Assembly: GCA_035513275.1 (NCBI GenBank)
Contig: DATKCJ010000176.1
Location: 1-9,861 of the forward strand
Length of the DNA stretch: 9,861 bases
Direction of reading: 5' to 3'
Origin: DATKCJ01 sp035513275
Lineage (GTDB): Bacteria; Verrucomicrobiota; Verrucomicrobiia; Opitutales; Opitutaceae
Position 1 is the first letter of the stretch; each line of letters starts with the position of its first letter. The notes under the pieces were generated by a model. It searched no databases, was not told the DNA's origin, and saw only the letters and a list, made by a program, of their open reading frames with translations. Of this stretch, positions 1 to 6,239 are shown piece after piece. The position numbers and the translations under genes are program-made.

Positions 1-450
1 CATTTCCGCGCGCTCGAACGCGCCAAGGATCTCGTGGCGGATGCGCACGGCGTCGTCGATCGACTTGAGGCCCGGCGCGTGCTCTTCCCACTCGGGATGG
101 CCGAAGTAGCTCGTCTGCCCACCCGCGGCGACGACCAGATAATCATAATCGAGCGCCGCTGTCCGGCACTGCACCCGACGGGAGGCGAGGTCGATGCCAG
201 TCACCTCGTCCATGAGCACGGTGATGTCCTTCCGCTTCGCGAGGATTGAGCGCACGGGCTGCGCGATGTCGGGCACGGCGAGGCCGGCGGTCGCCACCTG
301 GTAGAGCAGCGGCTGGAAGAGATGGTGGTTCGTGCGATCGAGGACCGTGATTTGCGCAAGCCCGCTCGGGAAGCGCTTGCAGAAGGTCAACCCGCCAAAG
401 CCCGCGCCGATGACAACGATGCGCGGCAGGTTGGTCGGCTGGGTGTTCAC
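1..450 (-). CDS. NDH-2 type NADH:quinone oxidoreductase, N-terminal part (runs off window)
   Basis: This is the first 150 codons of a flavoprotein of the type II NADH dehydrogenase family, which passes electrons from NADH to membrane quinone without pumping protons. The frame is open from the left edge up to the msrQ stop at 568-570. The GTG at 448-450 is the best start because it places the FAD-binding strand and glycine loop (IVVIGAGFGGL, residues 12-22) at the usual distance from the N-terminus. Typical NDH-2 segments follow: an acidic residue ending the second strand (VLDRTNHHLFQPLLYQVATA), the SILAKRKD region and DYDYLVVAAGGQTSYFG. The NADH-binding half and the C-terminal membrane anchor are outside the window. 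No clear Shine-Dalgarno site precedes the GTG. It follows msrQ after 117 bases and may be cotranscribed with it. A related FAD oxidoreductase of the same fold is less likely. Confidence 0.9.
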   Translation of the reverse strand, partial: MNTQPTNLPRIVVIGAGFGGLTFCKRFPSGLAQITVLDRTNHHLFQPLLYQVATAGLAVPDIAQPVRSILAKRKDITVLMDEVTGIDLASRRVQCRTAALDYDYLVVAAGGQTSYFGHPEWEEHAPGLKSIDDAVRIRHEILGAFERAEM

Positions 451-536
451 GATCGAACCAATCTGTTCGCGAGCGGAGAGTCGGCAAGGAATCTGTGGGT
501 AGTCCGCGATCCGGCCACGAGATGGGTCGCAGAGAC

Positions 537-584
537 GTAGGGCAGGTCTTTGACCTGCCGGCGCGGGTCAAAGACCCGCGCTAC
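537..584. repeat. REP/BIME-like element, GTAG...CTAC family, copy 1
   Basis: The element begins GTAG and ends CTAC. It contains two hairpins, GGCAGGTC-TTT-GACCTGCC (541-559) and GCGGGTC-AAA-GACCCGC (563-579). It covers the end of msrQ, and the msrQ TGA (568-570) lies in the second hairpin. The layout of two inverted GTAG-footed hairpins matches bacterial REP pairs (BIMEs). It may also act as a transcript 3' structure between msrQ and the NADH dehydrogenase, but there is no T-run. Confidence 0.8.
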
Positions 585-1305
585 TTCGCGCAGCATCCCG
601 CCGCTGCCGGATCACGCGTGCGATTTCCAGCAGAACCAGCGGCGCGAAAAACCACAGCGACTCGGAGTATCCTTCCTTCTGCTGCGCGGCTTGGTGGTAG
701 AGGGCGAGCGCCGCCGCCAGATAAGCCGCACGGTGCAGGCGTTTCCAACCGCGTGCGCCCATCGCGCGCACGATCGCGTTGAGGCTCGTGATCGTGAGCA
801 CCGCGAGCACGGTCCACGCGGCGAGACCCGACCAGATGAATGGCTTGTCGATTTCCATGAGCACGCCGGACCAGCCGCCGACGTGCAGCCAGAAGTAGCC
901 GAGGTGCAGCACGGCGAATCCAAACGCGGTCACGCCTGTGAGACGCCGGTGGCGGTTGAGTGCTCGCACGATGCCGCTCGCGGGAAAGAGCACGCGCAAC
1001 GGCGTGAGCGAGAGCACGGCGACGAGGAATGCAGTCGCGACAGTGCCCGCGTGATCGAGCAGGTACTGCGCGGCGTTTGCGTTGGCGAACGGATCACCGG
1101 AGAGCAGTCGCGTCCACGGATACGCAGCGAGCGCGACGATGAGAATCCACAGCCACGCTTTTCCGCGGAGGATTCGCGCGAGCAGGGGCTGTGGCGTAGT
1201 CTTGGGGCCAGCGTCACCGCTCGCGGCCGTCGTAGGGCGGGTCTCCGACCCGCCGGCATTCGTGGCAGGTCGAAGACCTGCCCTACTTGTGGCGTCGTCA
1301 CTCAC
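568..1305 (-). CDS. msrQ: MsrQ (YedZ-like), heme-binding membrane subunit of the MsrPQ methionine sulfoxide reductase
   Basis: MsrQ is an inner-membrane heme b protein of the ferric-reductase-like family that carries electrons from the quinone pool to periplasmic MsrP. The 245-residue product has about six hydrophobic helices. The family pattern is visible: HRRLTG, then a helix with the heme-ligand type histidine (FAVLHLGYFWLH), KPFIWSGLAAW, and KRLHRAAYL followed by ALYH, whose histidines match the other conserved positions. The start is GTG (1303-1305), 15 bases after the msrP stop, and no ATG lies upstream of the first helix. About 50 residues precede helix 1, longer than usual, and residues 7-25 are encoded by a REP-like element (1232-1286). 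The last residues and the stop lie in another copy (537-584), so both ends of the gene are repeat-derived. Adjacency to msrP makes the assignment secure. Confidence 0.93.
   Translation of the reverse strand: MSDDATSRAGLRPATNAGGSETRPTTAASGDAGPKTTPQPLLARILRGKAWLWILIVALAAYPWTRLLSGDPFANANAAQYLLDHAGTVATAFLVAVLSLTPLRVLFPASGIVRALNRHRRLTGVTAFGFAVLHLGYFWLHVGGWSGVLMEIDKPFIWSGLAAWTVLAVLTITSLNAIVRAMGARGWKRLHRAAYLAAALALYHQAAQQKEGYSESLWFFAPLVLLEIARVIRQRRDAARSSAGL
1232..1286. repeat. REP/BIME-like element, GTAG...CTAC family, copy 2 (inside msrQ)
   Basis: It starts with GTAG (1232) and ends with CTAC (1286). The two hairpins are GGCGGGTC-TCC-GACCCGCC and GGCAGGTC-GAA-GACCTGCC. It lies wholly in the 5' end of msrQ and encodes residues 7-25 (SRAGLRPATNAGGSETRPTT), ahead of the first membrane helix, so the insertion lengthens a cytoplasmic tail without touching the core. 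Confidence 0.8.
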
Positions 1306-1320
1306 ACGCGCGCCTCGACA

Positions 1321-2283
1321 TCAATACCACTTCCGCAGGTCCAGGTCCGTGTAGAGATGCGCGACCTCGGCCTCGTAGCCGTTGAACATGAGCGTCTCCT
1401 TGCGCGAGTCGAAAACGCCCGCGCCCAACACGCGTTCGCTCCCCTGCGACCAGCGCGGGTGGTCGACCTTGGGATTCACGTTGGCGTAGAAACCATACTC
1501 GCGCGGCTGCAGGTCGCGCCACGTGTTCATCGGCATCTTTGAAACGAACTCGATCCGCACGATGCTCTTGATGCTTTTGAACCCGTATTTCCACGGCACG
1601 ATCAGGCGGATTGGCGCACCATTCTGGTTGGGCATCGGCTTGCCGTAGAGTCCGGTCGCGAGAAGCGCGAGCGGGTTGCGCGCCTCTTCGATCGTGAGCC
1701 CCTCGACGTAGGGCCAGTCGATCGAGTTGGTGCGCTGGCCCGGCACGTTCTTCGGGTCGTGAAAAGTGACAAACTTCACGAACTTCGCCTCCGCCTTCGG
1801 CTCGACGAGTGCGATCAGCTTCGAGAGCTCGAAGCCCGACCACGGCACGACCATCGACCACGCCTCGACACAGCGAAATCGATACACGCGCTCCTCGATG
1901 CCGCCGGCGCGCGTGATGAGGTCGTTCACGTCGAGCTTCATCGGATTGGCGACGAGGCCGCCGACCTCGAGAGTCCATGGCTCGGTCTTCCAACCCTTGT
2001 TTGCCTGCGTCTTGGGCGACTCCTTGTCGGTGCCAAACTCGTAGAAATTGTTGTAACTCGTCACGAGCTCGAACGGCGTGAGCTCGAGGCCGTCACCGCT
2101 GAACGCCGGGTTTCTCGTCGAGGGAAACCCGCCAGTCGCCGCGCGAAGAAGCGCGCCGCCCGCCGCCGCGCCCGCAAGGCCGATGCCGATGTTCCGCAGG
2201 AACCGGCGCCGGTTCATGAAAACCGACTCGGGTGTGACATCCGATTCCGAGAGCGAACCGGGGCGTTTCTTGGGCAGGTGCAT
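1321..2283 (-). CDS. msrP: MsrP (YedY-like), periplasmic molybdopterin methionine sulfoxide reductase catalytic subunit
   Basis: MsrP reduces oxidised methionines in envelope proteins using a Mo-molybdopterin cofactor, with electrons from MsrQ. The 320-residue protein matches the family almost end to end. It has an N-terminal SESDVTPESVF segment and a Tat signal with the twin-arginine stretch NRRRFLRN (residues 24-31) followed by a small hydrophobic Ala/Gly run, then SYNNFYEFG, and YRFRCVEAWSMVVPW with the likely molybdenum-ligand cysteine at 138. QNGAPIRLIVPWKYGFKSIKSI and YGFYANVNP.VDHPRWSQ follow further on. The chosen ATG (2281-2283) puts SESDVTPESVF at the usual place; the longer frame to 2370 adds an unconserved leader. 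No clear Shine-Dalgarno site is seen. It is the first gene of an msrP-msrQ pair, with a candidate operator palindrome 31 bases upstream. Confidence 0.96.
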   Translation of the reverse strand: MHLPKKRPGSLSESDVTPESVFMNRRRFLRNIGIGLAGAAAGGALLRAATGGFPSTRNPAFSGDGLELTPFELVTSYNNFYEFGTDKESPKTQANKGWKTEPWTLEVGGLVANPMKLDVNDLITRAGGIEERVYRFRCVEAWSMVVPWSGFELSKLIALVEPKAEAKFVKFVTFHDPKNVPGQRTNSIDWPYVEGLTIEEARNPLALLATGLYGKPMPNQNGAPIRLIVPWKYGFKSIKSIVRIEFVSKMPMNTWRDLQPREYGFYANVNPKVDHPRWSQGSERVLGAGVFDSRKETLMFNGYEAEVAHLYTDLDLRKWY

Positions 2284-2313
2284 GATGCGTTCGCTGTGGG
2301 AGGGCTGTCGGAG

Positions 2314-2325
2314 GGGAATATTCCC
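2314..2325. promoter_or_regulatory. Perfect 12-base palindrome upstream of msrP, possible operator
   Basis: GGGAATATTCCC reads the same on both strands and stands in AT-richer sequence 31 bases upstream of the msrP start codon. The position suits a repressor or activator site near the 5' end of the msrPQ transcript. Nothing in the window identifies the binding protein, and a single 12-base palindrome could occur by chance. Confidence 0.3.
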
Positions 2326-2466
2326 GATTGTGCAATTCAGACACCGTAGATCGCGCGCGCGTTCACGCAAGTCGGGTGGGCGAATTCAGACCTTTGGTAG
2401 CGCTGTCTTGTCGTGCCGTAGCACCGCGCGAAGACAGATGCGTGCGATTCTGCGCGCCGCAGGCGC

Positions 2467-2550
2467 CTTGGAGTGCGCCACTCCTGTGGCGCCTTCTTAT
2501 GCACAATCATAATCGCGTTTCAAAGCGGCAGAGGACTGCCGCACTCCAAG
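2467..2550. repeat. Paired-hairpin repeat with CTTGGAGTGC termini (GGAG-type REP pair)
   Basis: The terminal inverted repeats are perfect: CTTGGAGTGC (2467-2476) and GCACTCCAAG (2541-2550). Inside are two hairpins, GCGCCA-CTCCTG-TGGCGC (2475-2492) and GCGGCAG-AGGA-CTGCCGC (2525-2542). A GGAG foot, hairpin, spacer, inverted hairpin and CTCC foot is the same layout as the GTAG-type elements here, with different stems. It lies 137 bases downstream of ccoI and may influence transcript ends. Confidence 0.75.
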
Positions 2551-2687
2551 ATGCTGTCGCGCTGCTTGGGCGTCCCATTCGCATCCGACACCACTGTCAG
2601 GCGCTCGCCAGCGGTGAGTCGGGCAAAGAGCCAGACCACAACGAGGCAGTTCCAAGCCCGGGTCCTAACCTCGATGCGCGTGTTGCG

Positions 2688-5501
2688 CTACCCCGTGATC
2701 GATCGCCGCATTCCGATGCCCACAATCGCAAGCGTCAGCAGCGAGTTGATCGGCATGAGCACGGCGGCGACGAGCGGGTTCATCACGCCCGCGACTGCGA
2801 GCCCGACGGCGGTCGCGTTGTAGAGAATGGAGAATGCGAGGATGGCGATCTGGGTGGCGCGGCGGGCCGCGTCGGTCTCGAGAAGCGCACGCACGCCGCC
2901 GATGCCGCGGCCGAGGTAGTAGAAGTCCGACTTTCCCTCGAGCATGCCGCGGTGGATGACCGGCGTGCCGCGGCAAAGCGCGCTCTCGAATGCAAGGCTG
3001 TCGTTCGCGCCATCGCCGAGCATCAGCGCATTGCGCGCGTTCGCCTCGATCCACGCGGCCTTGCCGTCGGGACTCATGTCGCCGACCGCGTGTGCGGCCG
3101 GCAGTCCGAGCTCGGAGGCAAGCGCAGCGACTTTCTCAGTGCGATCGCCACTGAGGATGAACGCATCGAACCCGCGGCGCGCAAGAGCGGCCAGCTCGAC
3201 CCGCGCGTCCGGCCGCGCCGCATCCGCAAACCGGAAGTTCGCGATCACCTCACCATCACGTGCCAACACCGTGCCGGCTGCCCCAGGACCAATGTCACCT
3301 AATAGGTGACATTGCTCATCGCCGCCACGCGCGAGGACCGGCTCCGTAACCCCCGGTGAGATGTCACCTATTAGGTGACATTGGTGATCGCGTCGCGCGG
3401 CCTCGGGTAGGGAGGCGGCCCCGGACTTGTAGGTTGTCGGATGACCTCGCTCGAGACCTTGGCGGGCAACATCCCCGCCAGCGGCCACAGAAGAGATGTC
3501 ACCTAATAGGTGACATTGGTCCGGGCCCACCTCGGGAGGTGTGTCACCTATTGAGTGATAAGTGGATTGGGGTGTCGTGCGCCAACCGGGGCGGCCGAGT
3601 GTCCACGGGCCGAGTTCGACGCCTTGTCCGATGGTCTCGTGCACGGCGCGTTCCGCGAGTGAAAGTGAAGGTGAGAGTGAGAGTGGGCGGAGCTCGTCGG
3701 CAAAACTCAGTCTTCCACTTTCACTCTCACTTCCTCCTTCACTCGCGCTGCCCGAGGCGAGCAGGTGCTCGAGCAGGCACTGGCTGACCGGGTGCGGGTT
3801 GTCGCGCACGAGCGTCTGCAGCACGTGTCGCGCCTCTGGAGTGAGCGAGTCCATTGCCTCTGGGTTGAGGAGAACGGGAGTTTCGAGTGTGAGCGTGCCG
3901 GTCTTGTCGAAGACGAGCGTGCGCACGCGGCCGAGTCGCGACCACAGATCGCCATCGAGCACGAACACGCCGCGGCGGCGCAGGCCGACTGTCGCCATCT
4001 CATCCGCGAGTGGAAACGCGAGACCGATCGCGCACGGGCACGAGACGACGAGCACTGCAGTGACGACCGACCACGTCAGCACCGCGTCAACCGTTGTGAA
4101 CCACCACCACGCGCCGGCGAGCGTGGCGATGGCGAGGATGCCGACGAGGTAGCCCTTGACGATGTTCTCGAGAAGTCGGTGGCGACCGCCTTCGCGCACG
4201 CGCGTCTCGAGCAGTCGCGCGAGGAGCGATTCGCTCCAGCCTTGAAGTGCGGTCAACATCTGCGCATCGCGACCCGCGTTGACGGCTCCGGCAGGCACGC
4301 GCTGGCCACCGCGGAAGAGACGCGGCTCGGACTCGCCGTTGATCGACGCGAGCGAAAACTGCGCCTCCGCACTTTCAAGCCGCGACTCGACGGGTAGCGT
4401 CTGGCCCGATCCCAGGTGGAACGACTGGCCGGTTTGGAGCTTCTCGGGCGCGACCTCAGTGCCGTCGGCGAGTTTCACACGCCGTGGCGTGGGTTGCTGG
4501 TTGAGCAATCTGCGGCGATTGCGCTCGACGGCGGCCACCTGCGCCCAGCGACCGATCAACATGAGGAGGATGAACGCCGACAAGAAGTCGAAGTAGACGA
4601 GCTGCTCGATTCCCGCGAGCCAGCCGTAGATCGAGCCGGCGAACGCGCCCAGGATTCCGATCGCGATCGGTAGATCGATGTGCATCGCGCCCTCGCGCAA
4701 TGCGCCCACGGCGCGACCGAGAAAGTAGGTGCCGCCCACGAGGAAGCTCAGCGTGCCGAAGAGCGCGGTGAGAATGCCGAAGAGCTGCGCGTATTCGAAT
4801 TCGGCGTTCATTCCGAAATACGCGGGCAGCGCGTAGAGCATTACGTTCATCGCGAACGCCGCGCAAAGTCCTATGCGCCTCACAAGTGCGCGGCTCTCGG
4901 GCTCGGCGCCGGTCGCGCCCGCCGGGCCGGTGAGATAGCCGAGCGATTGGAGCTTTCGCGCAAACGCTGCCGCGGAGAATTCACCAGGCGCCCACCGGAG
5001 TCGCATCGTTCCGTGGTGCGGACTCACGACGATCGAGCGCGCACCGGGTTGCTGGCGGAAGACGCGCTCGATCAGCCAGACGCAGCCCGCGCAGGAGATG
5101 CCCTGCACGGAGAGGGTGAGTTCGGGCGGATGGGACGAATCGGGCTGATGGGAGGAATGGGATGAGCGGGCTTCTGCCTCGCGCTGGAGTTCCTCCAGCC
5201 ACGAGGTGTCGCGCGGGTGGAAGACCGCTGGGTCCGCCGGGCTCGTGATCGGATCCTTCACATTGTAGTAGCCCTCGAGCCCCTGATCGTGCACGAGCCG
5301 ATAGACGTAACTGCAACCGTTGCAGCAGAAGCCCGAGTCAACGGCGCGGGCATCGAGGAGAGGCGAGCCGCAGTGCTTGCACGTTGACGATTCCGTTTGT
5401 AGCCCGCCGCGTGAGCGGCGGGACCTGGCTTGAGGCAGGCGCGGTCTTGTCCCTGCGCTCACGCGCAGGGCTACATTCTGCAAATCGCTCAGCGCGCGCA
5501 T
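2688..5501 (-). CDS. ccoI: CcoI/FixI-type copper-exporting P1B ATPase for cbb3 oxidase assembly, enlarged by in-frame repeats
   Basis: This is an inner-membrane copper P-type ATPase needed for cbb3 oxidase maturation. Residues 41-63 carry CKHC and CCNGC, the cysteine-rich metal-binding domain typical of CcoI. GISCAGC (CxxC at 137-140) marks a heavy-metal-associated domain. Membrane helices follow, with CPC in the ion-path helix (488-490), the DKTGTLT phosphorylation site (Asp532), the HP motif (DNPHPVSQ) of the nucleotide-binding domain, GDGAND (829-834) and two final helices. The start is the ATG at 5499-5501, two bases after the upstream stop, with no Shine-Dalgarno. At 937 residues it is longer than the roughly 750-830 I expect for the family. 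The excess is repeat-derived: residues 10-35 (REP-like element), about 585-615 (GA-rich inverted repeat) and about 640-745 (four CHLLGDI palindromes with spacers). The catalytic motifs are intact, so it is probably functional. Confidence 0.94.
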   Translation of the reverse strand: MRALSDLQNVALRVSAGTRPRLPQARSRRSRGGLQTESSTCKHCGSPLLDARAVDSGFCCNGCSYVYRLVHDQGLEGYYNVKDPITSPADPAVFHPRDTSWLEELQREAEARSSHSSHQPDSSHPPELTLSVQGISCAGCVWLIERVFRQQPGARSIVVSPHHGTMRLRWAPGEFSAAAFARKLQSLGYLTGPAGATGAEPESRALVRRIGLCAAFAMNVMLYALPAYFGMNAEFEYAQLFGILTALFGTLSFLVGGTYFLGRAVGALREGAMHIDLPIAIGILGAFAGSIYGWLAGIEQLVYFDFLSAFILLMLIGRWAQVAAVERNRRRLLNQQPTPRRVKLADGTEVAPEKLQTGQSFHLGSGQTLPVESRLESAEAQFSLASINGESEPRLFRGGQRVPAGAVNAGRDAQMLTALQGWSESLLARLLETRVREGGRHRLLENIVKGYLVGILAIATLAGAWWWFTTVDAVLTWSVVTAVLVVSCPCAIGLAFPLADEMATVGLRRRGVFVLDGDLWSRLGRVRTLVFDKTGTLTLETPVLLNPEAMDSLTPEARHVLQTLVRDNPHPVSQCLLEHLLASGSASEGGSESESGRLSFADELRPLSLSPSLSLAERAVHETIGQGVELGPWTLGRPGWRTTPQSTYHSIGDTPPEVGPDQCHLLGDISSVAAGGDVARQGLERGHPTTYKSGAASLPEAARRDHQCHLIGDISPGVTEPVLARGGDEQCHLLGDIGPGAAGTVLARDGEVIANFRFADAARPDARVELAALARRGFDAFILSGDRTEKVAALASELGLPAAHAVGDMSPDGKAAWIEANARNALMLGDGANDSLAFESALCRGTPVIHRGMLEGKSDFYYLGRGIGGVRALLETDAARRATQIAILAFSILYNATAVGLAVAGVMNPLVAAVLMPINSLLTLAIVGIGMRRSITG
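3291..3313. repeat. Palindromic element copy 1, inside ccoI
   Basis: It is a perfect palindrome of two 11-base arms (AATGTCACCTA and its reverse complement) around one central base. On the ccoI strand it reads QCHLLGDI at about residues 730-737. Only this one of the three sense frames avoids a stop. Confidence 0.9.
3361..3382. repeat. Palindromic element copy 2, inside ccoI
   Basis: It is a perfect palindrome (10-base arms, ATGTCACCTA and its complement) with the opposite central base to copy 1, so it is inserted the other way round. It encodes CHLIGDI at about residues 707-714 of CcoI, in the same permissive frame. Confidence 0.9.
3496..3517. repeat. Palindromic element copy 3, inside ccoI
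   Basis: It is a perfect copy with ATGTCACCTA arms, preceded by AGAG as at copy 6. It encodes QCHLLGDIS at about residues 662-669 of CcoI. Confidence 0.9.
3542..3560. repeat. Degenerate palindromic element copy 4, inside ccoI
   Basis: The left arm TGTCACCTA is intact. The right arm TGAGTGATA differs from the perfect complement at three bases. It encodes YHSIGDT, a decayed form of CHLIGDI, at about residues 648-654. The decay suggests an older insertion than its neighbours. Confidence 0.7.
3655..3746. repeat. Long imperfect inverted repeat of GA-rich sequence inside ccoI
   Basis: Two 32-base arms (3655-3686 and 3715-3746) are near-perfect reverse complements, differing at only a few positions, around a 28-base loop. 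Each arm is GCGAGTGAA followed by GTGAGAGTGA-like units. On the coding strand they give serine/glutamate-rich peptides (GGSESESG and LSLSPSLSLAE) at about residues 585-615 of CcoI. A related sequence lies at 9175-9200, so this is a dispersed family. Confidence 0.8.
5399..5474. repeat. REP/BIME-like element, GTAGCCC...GGGCTAC family, copy 1 (5' end of ccoI)
   Basis: It has a GTAG foot, the hairpin CCCGCCGC-GTGA-GCGGCGGG (5403-5422), a spacer, the hairpin CCCTGCGC-TCAC-GCGCAGGG (5451-5470) and a CTAC foot. It encodes residues 10-35 of CcoI (VALRVSAGTRP...RSRRSRGGLQ), between the start and the first cysteine cluster. Copy 2 encodes closely similar peptides in CcoQ. Confidence 0.85.
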
Positions 5502-5503
5502 GG

Positions 5504-6202
5504 TCAGTGGCACACCAAGCCCGCTGGGTCGGGTCCGGGGAGTCCGAGTGTGGCGCGCAGTCGCCATGCGATTGCCGCGGCGGTCACGAGCGCGAGCGTG
5601 ATGCGGGTGCGCTCGATCCAGACCGGCGAGAGCCGGTGGCCGAAGCGGTTGAACTGCGACTGCACGAGCCAGAGAAGCGGCACGGTGCCGAGGCCGAACG
5701 CGAGCATGAAGCCGAGTCCGTCCGGCACCGAGCCGGAGAGAAGCGCGAGGGCGAGGAGGAAGTAGAGCGGCCCGCACGGTAGCAGTGGCGTGACGAAGCC
5801 GAGAAGCGATGCCGCGATCGCGGGCGGCCGACCGCGCACCCATCCACGGATTGAGAGAAGTGCGCGGCCCGGTAATGCAGTCTGCGGGATGAACCGGTCC
5901 CACCGAAGTGCGAGCGCGAGGAACAGCAGCACGAGTGCCCAAGGGAGATAGCGCAGCGCGGAGTGGGAGACCCACGTGAGCGGCGCGGCGCCGATGCCGC
6001 CGGCGATTGCACCAAGGAGCGCGTAGGCGCCGAGGCGCGAAAGATGGTAGGCCGTGCCAGTCGTCATCGTGTCTGCGCCCGCCGGCGAGCGCAGCGGCGA
6101 GAGCGAGCACACGAGCGGCCCGCACATGCCGACGCAGTGCAGGCTCGTGACGAGTCCGGCGATCAGCGCGGTGGCAGGGGAGTTGACGGCGGCGAGGTCC
6201 AC
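5504..6202 (-). CDS. DsbD_2 / TauE-SafE-like multi-spanning membrane protein of the cco cluster
   Basis: This 232-residue polytopic membrane protein has about six helices. It belongs to the family variously called sulfite exporter TauE/SafE-like, DsbD_2 or cytochrome c biogenesis transmembrane region, commonly encoded beside ccoG and ccoI. SLHCVGMCGP in the first helix (His22, Cys23, Cys27) and LLPCGPLYF in a central helix are the family's signature cysteine motifs. They could bind metal or take part in thiol exchange. The stop is two bases before the ccoI start, so coupling to the copper ATPase is likely and a role in copper delivery to cbb3 oxidase is a fair inference. Sulfite export is not supported by context. 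The start used is GTG (6200-6202). No Shine-Dalgarno is possible in the AT-rich repeat just upstream, and the first helix leaves no room for a much later start. Confidence 0.88.
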   Translation of the reverse strand: MDLAAVNSPATALIAGLVTSLHCVGMCGPLVCSLSPLRSPAGADTMTTGTAYHLSRLGAYALLGAIAGGIGAAPLTWVSHSALRYLPWALVLLFLALALRWDRFIPQTALPGRALLSIRGWVRGRPPAIAASLLGFVTPLLPCGPLYFLLALALLSGSVPDGLGFMLAFGLGTVPLLWLVQSQFNRFGHRLSPVWIERTRITLALVTAAAIAWRLRATLGLPGPDPAGLVCH

Positions 6203-6203
6203 G

Positions 6204-6237
6204 AATTTTCGATTTTGGATTTTCGATTTTCGATTGG
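6204..6237. repeat. ATTTTCGATTTT-type AT-rich repeat, copy 1
   Basis: Units of TTTTCGATT and TTTTGGATT fill nearly the whole gap between the CcoH-position gene and the next start codon. Copy 2 at 9243-9275 differs at about one base. Its base composition contrasts sharply with the GC-rich surroundings. Confidence 0.85.
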
Positions 6238-6239
6238 AC

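Larger units (their letters stand above)
2284..2687. other. Intergenic region between ccoI and msrP
   Basis: This is a 404-base gap. It holds one GGAG-type paired hairpin element (2467-2550) and a 12-base palindrome close to msrP (2314-2325), and no gene I can support. The ccoI frame reopens after its TAG for about 60 codons without an ATG (residues such as TRAWNCLVVVWLFARL, ending in the repeat), but this resembles no family I know. In particular it is not recognisable as CcoS, which often follows CcoI. The promoter for msrPQ presumably lies between about 2290 and 2460; I cannot pick out convincing -35/-10 boxes. Confidence 0.6.

Noticed and set aside
143..571. Minus-strand frame overlapping the NADH dehydrogenase
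   Set aside because: The neighbouring frame encodes a clear FAD-binding protein (VIGAGFGGL); this one is its shadow.
550..1542. Long plus-strand open frame opposite msrQ and msrP
   Set aside because: Arg/His/Glu-rich translation with no recognisable domain, lying opposite two well-supported genes; typical of a GC-rich antisense frame.
2391..2687. Possible ccoS or other small gene just after ccoI
   Set aside because: The only open stretch has no ATG, lacks the CcoS sequence pattern and ends in a repeat.
2328..3302. Plus-strand open frame of over 300 codons spanning the ccoI-msrP gap
   Set aside because: It runs antisense into ccoI, has shadow-like composition and passes through a hairpin repeat; no family resemblance.
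3291..3560. CRISPR array or parS-like cluster from the regularly repeated palindromes
   Set aside because: Spacers are irregular (47, 113 and 24 bases), lie within a coding frame and partly resemble each other; no cas or par genes are present, and the arms do not match the parS consensus I know.
5502..6125. Extending CcoI upstream by 208 residues to 6125
   Set aside because: The extension lies over the DsbD_2-like gene in another frame and is arginine-rich without domains; the ATG at 5501 directly follows that gene's stop.
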